Below the pieces are notes generated by a model. It did not search any database. It had not been told where the DNA came from and saw nothing but the letters and a program-made list of their open reading frames with translations. Positions 8,201 through 16,626 of a stretch of 64,000 nt of DNA are shown piece by piece. Position 1 is the stretch's first letter, and the number at the start of each line of letters is the position of its first letter. Both the position numbers and the translations under genes were made by a program. Where the stretch lies: positions 62,001 to 126,000 of the forward strand of contig JAKAWG010000003.1 in the NCBI GenBank assembly GCA_021817045.1. The letters are read 5' to 3'. This DNA is from Acidobacteriota bacterium. GTDB lineage: Bacteria > Acidobacteriota > Terriglobia > UBA7540.

Positions 8201-10873
8201 ATGCCGGATTCTAACGAGCCCAAAAGACTTGTCTTGATTGACGCGATGTCGCTGGTGTTTCGGGCGTTTTATGCGCCCATGCAGACGGCGCTGGCCTCGC
8301 CTGGCGGCATGCCCACGCAGGCCATCTTCATCTTCGTGCGCACTCTGCGGAAGTTGCTGCGCGACTACAAGCCGGCTTACGCGGCCGCCGCCTTCGACTT
8401 GGCTGCGCCGACGTTTCGCGACGGGTTGCTGCAAGCTTACAAAGCGAACCGGCCGCCTTTTCCGGATGATCTTGCTGTCCAGTTGCCATATGTTCGCCGC
8501 TTTTGTAGCGCTTTGGGCGTCCCTATTGCCGAAAAGGAAGGGTTTGAAGCGGATGACATCATCGGCACGCTGGCATCTCGCGCCGCCGCCGCCGGCCACG
8601 AGGTGCTCATCGTTTCCGGCGATGAAGACCTGTTTCAGCTCGTGAACGATTCGGTCAAAGTCTTGAAGCCATCCCGGCAAGCGAAAGATGGCGAGACGCT
8701 GTGCGATGCGGAAAAGGTGAAGGAGATTATTGGCGTCGAGCCGGCAAAGGTAGTGGATTGGATCGCGCTGACCGGCGATCCAAGCGATAACATTCCCGGT
8801 GCGCGCCCGCTTCCCGGACAGGAACCGCCCGTGAGCGAGGGAGGGAAGCGGCGAAGTTACATCGGCCCCAAAGGCGCTACCGAGCTCATTCAGAAATTCG
8901 ACACGCTTGAGGCCGCGCTCGACGGCTGGCAGGGAGTTGCCAGGGCAAGCTATCGCGAGGCCTTGCGGGATTTTCGCGCCGAAGCGTTGCTGAGCAAGGA
9001 TCTGGCGCGCATCCACACCAACATTCCCCTCGAAACCCAGCTTGATGGGTTGAAGCTTAAGCCGCTCAACACGGAAGAAGCTGTGCCACTTTGCCAGGAA
9101 CTCGGCTTTACGTCCATGCTGAGGGAATTTAGCGAAGGTAGCAACCTTTCCGTCGAGAGTGCAGTGGCGGCGGAGGACTTAAGAACGGCGGGTGAAGCCG
9201 AGAAATGGCTCCAGGGACTTGCGCCGCAGGCGCCGCTCGCGCTCGCCGTTGCTTTCGAAGGTGAAGAGGGCTTCTCCGCGCGACTGACGGCCATTGGCTT
9301 GGCGGACGGGAGACGCCGGGCGATCCTTCCGCTGGCCATGAACACCGCGCGCCATGAAGTCCTCTTTGCACTCGCTCCCGCGCTGACCGACCGGAACCGC
9401 CGAAAGATTGCGCACAATTCAAAACTATTTCGCCTGCTGCTCAGCAAGGAGCGGCAAGTGGTTACAGGCTTTGCGGATGACACGCTGCTTTACTCCTATC
9501 TCCTCGATCCGCTCGAATCGTTTTCGTCGGCCGCTCGCGTGCTGGCGCGCCGCAAGGGGAGACAGATTGCGGATACCACGGCGGATGCGGCCGCCGCTGC
9601 CCACGAGCTTGCCGTGCTGCTCCGGCCGGAGATTGAGCGACGAGGCCTGGCAGCACTTTACAACGAGATCGAGCTGCCCCTTGCCGAAGTCTTGGCGGAT
9701 GTGGAGACGGCAGGCGTGCGGATTGACCCCGGCATTTTGCAGGAAATGTCCCGCGAGTTTGAAGCTAAGCTCGCGGAGCTTACGCGCAAGATTTACGACT
9801 TGGCTGGCGGGCCGTTCGACGTCGATTCGCCCAAGCAGCTTGGCGAAATCCTTTTCGAGAAGCTCAAGCTGCCTGGCGGCAAGAAGCTCAGGAAGAGCGG
9901 ACAATACTCTACGGAAGCCTCGGTGCTCGAAGAGTTGGCGGGGCGGCACGAGTTGCCGCAGGCGATTCTGGATTACCGCACGCGCGCCAAGCTAAAATCC
10001 ACTTACGTCGACGCGCTACCGCGCTATCTTGATCCGGTAACCGGGCGACTCCATTCCACGTTTGACCAGGCCGGGTCGCGCACGGGACGTTTGTCCTCCT
10101 CCAATCCAAATTTACAGAACATTCCGGTTGGCGATGAGTTCGGCAAACTGATCCGCTCCGCCTTTGTCGCTGAGCCGGGATGGAAACTGATCGCCGCGGA
10201 CTATTCTCAGATCGAGCTGCGCGTGCTCGCACATCTTTCCGGGGACCCACTGCTTCTGAAAGCTTTTGCGCGAGGCGAAGACATCCATTCGCGCACCGCG
10301 CAGGAAATCTTCAGCGTGCCGCCCGCCTTGCAGACGCACGATCACCGGCGAATGGCGAAGGCGATCAACTACGGCGTCATCTACGGCCTCAGTTCATTCG
10401 GTCTCGCGCAGAGGACCGGCACAAGCAAGACCGAAGCGCAAAGCTATATCGACGAATACTTCCGGCGGTATCAAAAGGTAGACGAATTTCTACGCTCTTG
10501 CGTGGAGCAGGCGTGGGCGAGCGGGGAAGTCCGGACGATGTTCGGCCGGCTGCGGCCAATTCCTGACATCCGCAGCCAGGTACCCGCCACACGCAACCGC
10601 GCAGAGCGCGAGGCGATGAACACGCCGCTGCAAGGTACTGCCGCGGATCTTATGAAGCTGGCGATGGTCAAACTGCACGCGCGCCTCAAGCGGGAGGCGA
10701 TGCGAACGCGCATTATCCTGACCGTTCACGACGAAATGGTGCTCGAAGCTCCCGACGCGGAGCTTGACCAGGCGCGCGCGGTGGTTCAGGCGGAAATGGA
10801 AGGCGTGCATCCGATGCGCGCTCCACTACTCGTTGAGCTTGGGGTAGGACCAAACTGGCGCGACGCGAAGTGA
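8201..10873 (+). CDS. polA: DNA polymerase I
   Basis: 890 aa; 5'-nuclease domain (LVLIDAMSLVFRAFYA, GFEADDIIGTLA); polymerase motifs DYSQIELRVLAHLSGD, RRMAKAINYGVIYGLSSFGL, LTVHDEMVLEAP. Confidence 0.98.
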   Translation: MPDSNEPKRLVLIDAMSLVFRAFYAPMQTALASPGGMPTQAIFIFVRTLRKLLRDYKPAYAAAAFDLAAPTFRDGLLQAYKANRPPFPDDLAVQLPYVRRFCSALGVPIAEKEGFEADDIIGTLASRAAAAGHEVLIVSGDEDLFQLVNDSVKVLKPSRQAKDGETLCDAEKVKEIIGVEPAKVVDWIALTGDPSDNIPGARPLPGQEPPVSEGGKRRSYIGPKGATELIQKFDTLEAALDGWQGVARASYREALRDFRAEALLSKDLARIHTNIPLETQLDGLKLKPLNTEEAVPLCQELGFTSMLREFSEGSNLSVESAVAAEDLRTAGEAEKWLQGLAPQAPLALAVAFEGEEGFSARLTAIGLADGRRRAILPLAMNTARHEVLFALAPALTDRNRRKIAHNSKLFRLLLSKERQVVTGFADDTLLYSYLLDPLESFSSAARVLARRKGRQIADTTADAAAAAHELAVLLRPEIERRGLAALYNEIELPLAEVLADVETAGVRIDPGILQEMSREFEAKLAELTRKIYDLAGGPFDVDSPKQLGEILFEKLKLPGGKKLRKSGQYSTEASVLEELAGRHELPQAILDYRTRAKLKSTYVDALPRYLDPVTGRLHSTFDQAGSRTGRLSSSNPNLQNIPVGDEFGKLIRSAFVAEPGWKLIAADYSQIELRVLAHLSGDPLLLKAFARGEDIHSRTAQEIFSVPPALQTHDHRRMAKAINYGVIYGLSSFGLAQRTGTSKTEAQSYIDEYFRRYQKVDEFLRSCVEQAWASGEVRTMFGRLRPIPDIRSQVPATRNRAEREAMNTPLQGTAADLMKLAMVKLHARLKREAMRTRIILTVHDEMVLEAPDAELDQARAVVQAEMEGVHPMRAPLLVELGVGPNWRDAK

Positions 10874-10877
10874 GAGT

Positions 10878-10926
10878 GGTGCGCCGCCTGTCCGGGGGGC
10901 AAATACCGGAAAAACGGCGGCGCACC
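10878..10926 (+). terminator. strong hairpin downstream of polA (candidate terminator)
   Basis: Perfect 11-bp arms GGTGCGCCGCC (10878-10888) / GGCGGCGCACC (10916-10926) with inner TCCGG/CCGGA stem; only a short T run follows. Confidence 0.55.
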
Positions 10927-11044
10927 TTTGGGCTATCGGAGTATTGCAATCATTATCCAGGCGGGGCTTAGAACCGTCTGTGACCATCGTCACATCACCT
11001 GGGGATCGGTCGGATGTAAGGTGAAATCGTAAGAGGCACAGAGA

Positions 11045-12676
11045 ATGACGAAAAATGGCACCGATATTACGCCCATAGTTGACCTGACGTACGAGCGCGG
11101 CGCCGGTCCGCTCCGCTGGCGGCGGCCGTTATACTTCGACTTGATGCCGCCGTGCAATGACGCATGTCCAGCGGGCGAAAACATCCAGGGATGGCTCGCG
11201 CTGGCGCAGGCGGGAAAATACCGCGCGTCCTGGGAACTGCTGGTTGCTAATAACCCCTTCCCTGCCGTTCATGGTCGCGTTTGCTATCACCCTTGCGAGA
11301 CGGCGTGCAACCGGGCGCAACTGGACGGCGCCGTGAGCATTCACGCAGTCGAGCGCTTTTTGGGTGACTTGGCGCTTTCCCAGGGCTGGACCGTGCCGGT
11401 TGTCAGCCCTCCTTCAGGCAAGCGCGTTCAGGTGATTGGGGCCGGGCCAAGCGGGCTTTCCGCAGCTTATCACCTCGCCCGAGCTGGCCACGCCGTGGTG
11501 ATTCACGAAGCGGGCCCCCTGCCGGGCGGTATGCTCCATTTTGGCATTCCGGCTTACCGGCTCCCGCGAAAGGTTCTGATGCGGGAGATCGACCGGATCG
11601 AGGCCATGGGAGTTCGAATCGTCCTGGATCATAAAGTCGAGGACGTGCTGGCGGAAAAGGAAGAGGGGCGCTTCGATGCCGTGTTTGCGGCCATCGGCGC
11701 GGACGTGGGTAAGCGCGTGGACATTCCTGCTCGCGACGCGGCAAGGGTTCTCGATGCGATCACGTTGCTGCACCAGGTGGAGACCGGAGAGGCGCCGCTG
11801 CTTGGACGGCGCGTAGTCGTCTATGGCGGTGGCAATACGGCGATGGACACGGCTAGGACGGTGCGGCGTCTTGGGGCCAGCGAGCCTCTCATCATTTATC
11901 GGCGCGACCGCGCGCACATGCCCGCGCATGCGTTCGAGTTGGAAGAGGCGATGGCTGAGGGCGTCAAGGTGAAATGGTTATCCACGATCAAGAAGGTTTC
12001 CGGCGATGACATCACCGTCGAGATGATGTGTCTCAACAAGGAGGGGCGCCCGGAGCCTACAGGGAAGTTTGAAACGTTGAAGGCGGATGCTGTGGTACTG
12101 GCGCTCGGACAGGAGACCGATAGCGGCTTTCTGAAAAAAGTGGACGGGATCAAATTCGGAGCGGATAGCACGGTTTTAGTAGAGCCCAACATGATGACGG
12201 GGCACCCGGGCGTCTTCGCCGGCGGTGACATGACGCCGAGCGAGCGCACGGTGACCACGGCGGTAGGGCACGGCAAAAAAGCTGCACGCTTTATCGACGC
12301 GTGGCTTCGGGGTGAACGCTACGACAAGCCGGCGCGGCCTTCCGTGGTGTCGTTCTCCATGCTCAAGCTGCCGATTTACACGGACGTTCTGCCCTCGGTG
12401 CAAGACCAGCGTCCGCCTGAGGAGCGCGTACAGAGTTTCGCTGAAGTCGTAGCCGGCCTAAACGAGGCGGACGCGCAGCACGAAGCCCAGCGATGTTTCT
12501 CCTGCGGGAACTGCTTCGAGTGTGACAATTGCTATGCGGCGTGTCCTGAAGACGCGATTATCAAGCTTGGGACCGGGCTTCGTTACAGGATCAACCTTGA
12601 ACGTTGCACGGGATGCGCGGTCTGCGTGGAGCAATGCCCGTGCCACGCGATGGAGATGGTGATGGAGCCTGTGTGA
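11045..12676 (+). CDS. NAD(P)-binding FAD oxidoreductase (glutamate synthase small subunit/NfnL-like) with C-terminal 4Fe-4S ferredoxin domain
   Basis: 543 aa; CNDACPAGENIQGWLALAQ, VQVIGAGPSGLSAAYHLARAGHAVVIHEA, VVVYGGGNTAMDTARTVRRLGA, C-terminal CFSCGNCFECDNCYAACPEDA...CTGCAVCVEQCPCHA. Confidence 0.92.
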   Translation: MTKNGTDITPIVDLTYERGAGPLRWRRPLYFDLMPPCNDACPAGENIQGWLALAQAGKYRASWELLVANNPFPAVHGRVCYHPCETACNRAQLDGAVSIHAVERFLGDLALSQGWTVPVVSPPSGKRVQVIGAGPSGLSAAYHLARAGHAVVIHEAGPLPGGMLHFGIPAYRLPRKVLMREIDRIEAMGVRIVLDHKVEDVLAEKEEGRFDAVFAAIGADVGKRVDIPARDAARVLDAITLLHQVETGEAPLLGRRVVVYGGGNTAMDTARTVRRLGASEPLIIYRRDRAHMPAHAFELEEAMAEGVKVKWLSTIKKVSGDDITVEMMCLNKEGRPEPTGKFETLKADAVVLALGQETDSGFLKKVDGIKFGADSTVLVEPNMMTGHPGVFAGGDMTPSERTVTTAVGHGKKAARFIDAWLRGERYDKPARPSVVSFSMLKLPIYTDVLPSVQDQRPPEERVQSFAEVVAGLNEADAQHEAQRCFSCGNCFECDNCYAACPEDAIIKLGTGLRYRINLERCTGCAVCVEQCPCHAMEMVMEPV

Positions 12677-12722
12677 TCGTTTATCGGGCACCGTCATTTC
12701 AAGGGCCGGCGCATTTCCGGCC

Positions 12723-12765
12723 CGAGGAATCTGCTTCTGCGCCGGCCCGAAAAGCAGATTTCTCG
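12723..12765. repeat. inverted-repeat element in the spacer between the flavoprotein and nifJ
   Basis: CGAGGAATCTGCTT ... AAAGCAGATTTCTCG, embedded between GTCATT (5') and CGGAATGAC (3'). Confidence 0.6.
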
Positions 12766-12869
12766 CTCCGCTCGGAATGACACAGCGAACGGGCTCGGCG
12801 TGGGAATGACTACTGTCCGGCCAGTTTGCAAAGGATTAAGCGGGACGGCGCAAGTGAAAGAGGTAAGCG

Positions 12870-15800
12870 ATGGCGACCAAAACGACGATGGACGGCAACA
12901 CGGCGGTGGTTCATGTCGCCTACCGTGTGAACGAAGTTTGCGCGATTTATCCGATCACTCCGTCGTCGACGATGGCAGAACTGGCGGACGAGTGGACGGC
13001 GGAAGGCGTTCGCAACATCTGGGGGAATTTGCCCACCGTGATCGAGATGCAAAGCGAAGGTGGAGCTGCCGGAGCGGTCCATGGGGCATTACAGTCGGGT
13101 GCGCTGACCACCACCTTCACGGCCTCGCAGGGATTACTGTTGATGCTGCCGAATATGCTGAAGATTGCGGGCGAATTGACTCCGACGGTTTTTCACGTTG
13201 CGGCCCGATCCGTGGCGACATCTGGGCTCTCGATCTTCGGCGATCATTCTGACGTGATGGCCGTGCGGAGCGCGGGCTTTGCACAACTTAGCTCGGGCTC
13301 AGTGCAGGAAGCGCACGATTCCGCGCTTATTGCCCAGGCAGCCACCCTCGAATCGCGCGTGCCCTTCGTACACTTCTTCGACGGTTTTCGGACCTCGCAC
13401 GAGCTCAATACGTTCTATTTGATTCCCGACGACCAGATTCGAAGCATGATCCGTGATGGCCTGGTGCGCGCTCACCGGGCGCGGGCGCTGAATCCCGAGC
13501 ATCCCTTCATCCGCGGCACCGCCCACAACCCGGACACATTCTTCCAGGCGCGCGAAGCGGTAAATCCGTATTACGCAAAGGTGCCTGGGATTGTGGAATC
13601 GGCGATGGCGCGCTTCGGCGAACTGACCGGGCGCACATACCGGCTTTACGAATACGAAGGAGCCGAAGACGCCGAGCGGGTGGTCGTGCTGATGGGCTCG
13701 GGCGCAGAGACGGCGCGCGAGACCGTGATGGCGCTTGTGGCGCGCGGCGAAAAGGTCGGAGTAATCCAGGTCCGTCTGTATCGGCCGTTTTCGACGCAGC
13801 ACTTTCTCAAGGTGCTTCCGCCCTCTGTGCGCTCGATCGCCGTACTCGACCGGACGAAAGAGCCGGGAGCGACGGGGGAACCATTGTATCTGGACATTGT
13901 CGCCGCGCTCGCTGGCGCCAATGGTCGCGGCGCGGGGTCGTCGCGGCCGGTGGTGGTGGGTGGCCGATACGGCCTCTCCTCGAAGGACTTTACGCCCCGC
14001 ATGGTGAAGGCGGTCTTCGATGAGCTCAAGAAGCCGGGGCCGCGCCACGGGTTCACGGTTGGCATCACCGACGACGTAAGCGGTTTGAGCCTGGATTGCG
14101 ACCCGAGCTTCAGCATCGAGCCCGAAGGGGTGACGAAGGCCGTCTTCTATGGCCTCGGCGCGGACGGCACGGTCAGCGCAAACAAAAACAGCGTGAAGAT
14201 CATCGCGGAAGACGCCGACCTGTATGCGCAAGGATACTTTGTTTATGATTCGCACAAGTCGGGTGCCCAGACCGTTTCTCATCTTCGCTTCGGCCCGGGT
14301 CCGATCCGTGCACCTTACCTGATTGAGTCCGCCAGTTTCGTCGCCTGCCACTTCTTCGATTTCTTGTTGCGGCAGGACGTGTTGCGGTTTGCGGCGCCGG
14401 GAGGAGTCTTTCTGCTGAACAGTCCTTACGGGCTGGATGAGGTGTGGGACAAGCTGCCCCGTATCGTTCAACAACAGATTATTCTGAAGCGGCTGCGCTT
14501 CTTCGTGATTGATGCCTCGGCGGTGGCTCGTGGGGTGGGGCTCGGAACGCGCATTAACACGGTCTTGCAGACGTGCTTCTTCGCGATCTCCGGCGTGCTC
14601 CCGCGCGAACAGGCAATCCATCACATCAAGGAATCGATTCGAAAGACTTACGCCCGAAAGGGCGAAGCGGTGGTTAAGAAGAATTTTGCGGCGGTGGATG
14701 GGACGCTCGAACGATTGCACGAAGTGCGGGTTCCCGGTGCGGTGACAAGTGCCGCAGAGCTTCCGCCGATTGTGCCTGACACGGCTCCGGAGTTCGTTCG
14801 CCAAGTAACGGCCAAAATGATGGAAGGGCGCGGTGACGAAATTCCGGTCAGCCTGCTGCCGGCCGACGGCACTTTCCCGAGCGGCACCTGCGCCTACGAA
14901 AAGCGCAACGTCGCAGACTTTGTTCCGGCCTGGCGGCCAGACCTGTGCATCCAGTGCGGGCAGTGCGGCTTTGTGTGTCCTCACAGCGTGATCCGCGCGC
15001 GCTATTTTCACGAGGACCGTTTGCGCGGCGCTCCCGGTACGTTTCAGTCGGCTCCGGTTAACGTGCGCGGCTTTCCCGAAGTGCGCTTCACTCTGCAGTT
15101 CTACGCGGAAGATTGCACCGGCTGCGCGCTGTGCGTGGAAGCCTGCCCGGCGGTCAGCCCGAATGAGAGCGGCGTGAAAGCCATCAACATGACTGAAAAA
15201 GCGAGGCTCATTGAGGCTGCCAGGCCAAACATTCGCTTCTTTGAGACGCTACCTGTGAATGACCGTTCGCGGGTTGATTTCGCCAACGTGCGCGGCGTGC
15301 AGTACCTGGAGCCGTTGTTTGAGTTTTCGGGGGCGTGCGCCGGGTGCGGGGAGACCCCTTATCTGAAGCTGCTCTCGCAACTTTTCGGTGACCGCCTGCA
15401 GGTTGCAAATGCAACAGGTTGCTCCTCGATTTATGGTGGCAATTTGCCGGTGACCCCATGGACGAAAAATCACGAAGGTCGGGGGCCAGCCTGGTCCAAT
15501 TCGCTGTTTGAAGATAATGCCGAATTTGGCCTTGGCTTTCGTCTGGCCGACGACCAGCAAGTGGGGTTGGCGAGGAAGTTGCTTAAGCAGCTCGGGCCGA
15601 GAATCGGTGACGGCCTTGCCGCCGCGATCATCGAGGCGCGCCAGGTGCAGGAGTCTGAAATTCGCGCCCTGCGCGCGCTGGTTTCCGATCTCAAGGAAAG
15701 ACTGGCGCGGCTCGATGACGAAGAAGCGCACAATCTGCTTGCCGTGGCCGACCAACTGATCCGGCGAAGCGTCTGGATAGTGGGCGGGGACGGCTGGGCC

Positions 15801-16454
15801 TATGACATCGGCTATGGCGGCCTCGATCACGTCCTTGCCAGCGGCCGCAACGTGAACGTGCTGGTTCTGGATACCGAGGTCTATTCCAACACCGGCGGCC
15901 AGGCTTCCAAGGCGACTCCGCTGGGCGCGGTGGCGCGGTTTGCCGCCGCAGGCAAGCGCGTGGCGAGGAAAGACCTGGCCCTGCAGGCCATCGCCTATGG
16001 CAATGTTTACGTCGCCCAGGTGGCGATGGGTGCCAACCCCCAACAAACACTTTTGGCGTTCCGCGAAGCGGAGGCTTACGAAGGGCCGTCGATTATTCTG
16101 GCTTACTGCCAGTGTATTGCCCATGGTATCGACATGCGTTTTGGCATGCGGCAGCAGCAGCTTGCCGTGGCCAGCGGCTATTGGCCCCTGTTCCGCTACA
16201 ATCCGGCCATGCGTCGCATCGGCGAAAATCCGTTCCGCCTGGATTCTCCGCGGCCAACAATCCCGTTGAAGGACTATGCTTATAACGAGGTTCGCTATAC
16301 GGCCCTTGCTCGCACCAATTCTGCCGAAGCCGAAGAACTGCTGCGCATGGCTCAATCGGTGGTTACGGAGAAATACCACCAATACGAGGACCTTGCCGGC
16401 CGCGAGGGAACTCGCTTTCATCCTGCCGCCGAAAAAGTGGGGCAAAGCGCTTGA
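12870..16454 (+). CDS. nifJ: pyruvate:ferredoxin (flavodoxin) oxidoreductase, single-chain
   Basis: 1194 aa; CAIYPITPSSTMAELADEWTAEG, two 4Fe-4S motifs (CIQCGQCGFVCPHSVI, CTGCALCVEACPAV), TPP domain CAGCGETPYLKLLSQLFGDRLQVANATGCSSIYGGNLP and GDGWAYDIGYGGLDHVLASGRNVNVLVLDTEVYSNTGGQASK. Confidence 0.97.
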   Translation: MATKTTMDGNTAVVHVAYRVNEVCAIYPITPSSTMAELADEWTAEGVRNIWGNLPTVIEMQSEGGAAGAVHGALQSGALTTTFTASQGLLLMLPNMLKIAGELTPTVFHVAARSVATSGLSIFGDHSDVMAVRSAGFAQLSSGSVQEAHDSALIAQAATLESRVPFVHFFDGFRTSHELNTFYLIPDDQIRSMIRDGLVRAHRARALNPEHPFIRGTAHNPDTFFQAREAVNPYYAKVPGIVESAMARFGELTGRTYRLYEYEGAEDAERVVVLMGSGAETARETVMALVARGEKVGVIQVRLYRPFSTQHFLKVLPPSVRSIAVLDRTKEPGATGEPLYLDIVAALAGANGRGAGSSRPVVVGGRYGLSSKDFTPRMVKAVFDELKKPGPRHGFTVGITDDVSGLSLDCDPSFSIEPEGVTKAVFYGLGADGTVSANKNSVKIIAEDADLYAQGYFVYDSHKSGAQTVSHLRFGPGPIRAPYLIESASFVACHFFDFLLRQDVLRFAAPGGVFLLNSPYGLDEVWDKLPRIVQQQIILKRLRFFVIDASAVARGVGLGTRINTVLQTCFFAISGVLPREQAIHHIKESIRKTYARKGEAVVKKNFAAVDGTLERLHEVRVPGAVTSAAELPPIVPDTAPEFVRQVTAKMMEGRGDEIPVSLLPADGTFPSGTCAYEKRNVADFVPAWRPDLCIQCGQCGFVCPHSVIRARYFHEDRLRGAPGTFQSAPVNVRGFPEVRFTLQFYAEDCTGCALCVEACPAVSPNESGVKAINMTEKARLIEAARPNIRFFETLPVNDRSRVDFANVRGVQYLEPLFEFSGACAGCGETPYLKLLSQLFGDRLQVANATGCSSIYGGNLPVTPWTKNHEGRGPAWSNSLFEDNAEFGLGFRLADDQQVGLARKLLKQLGPRIGDGLAAAIIEARQVQESEIRALRALVSDLKERLARLDDEEAHNLLAVADQLIRRSVWIVGGDGWAYDIGYGGLDHVLASGRNVNVLVLDTEVYSNTGGQASKATPLGAVARFAAAGKRVARKDLALQAIAYGNVYVAQVAMGANPQQTLLAFREAEAYEGPSIILAYCQCIAHGIDMRFGMRQQQLAVASGYWPLFRYNPAMRRIGENPFRLDSPRPTIPLKDYAYNEVRYTALARTNSAEAEELLRMAQSVVTEKYHQYEDLAGREGTRFHPAAEKVGQSA

Positions 16455-16626
16455 GCTAAGGTCGCTTGGCCGCGTCCGCCGTTCTTCGCCGCAAGCTATT
16501 CCGTAACTGGTCATCCTCGAATGGAGATAGAATAGGTGTCTAGTCAGTTACGGTCTGCACGTGCGGTGCCAATGGCTGGTAAGGATGGCCCGGCGTTCGT
16601 GCAAAAAGTAACCCGGACTGAATCAG

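Noticed and set aside
13299-16514. 570-aa and 421-aa minus-strand ORFs
   Set aside because: Antisense to nifJ, which is unambiguous; no recognizable domains.
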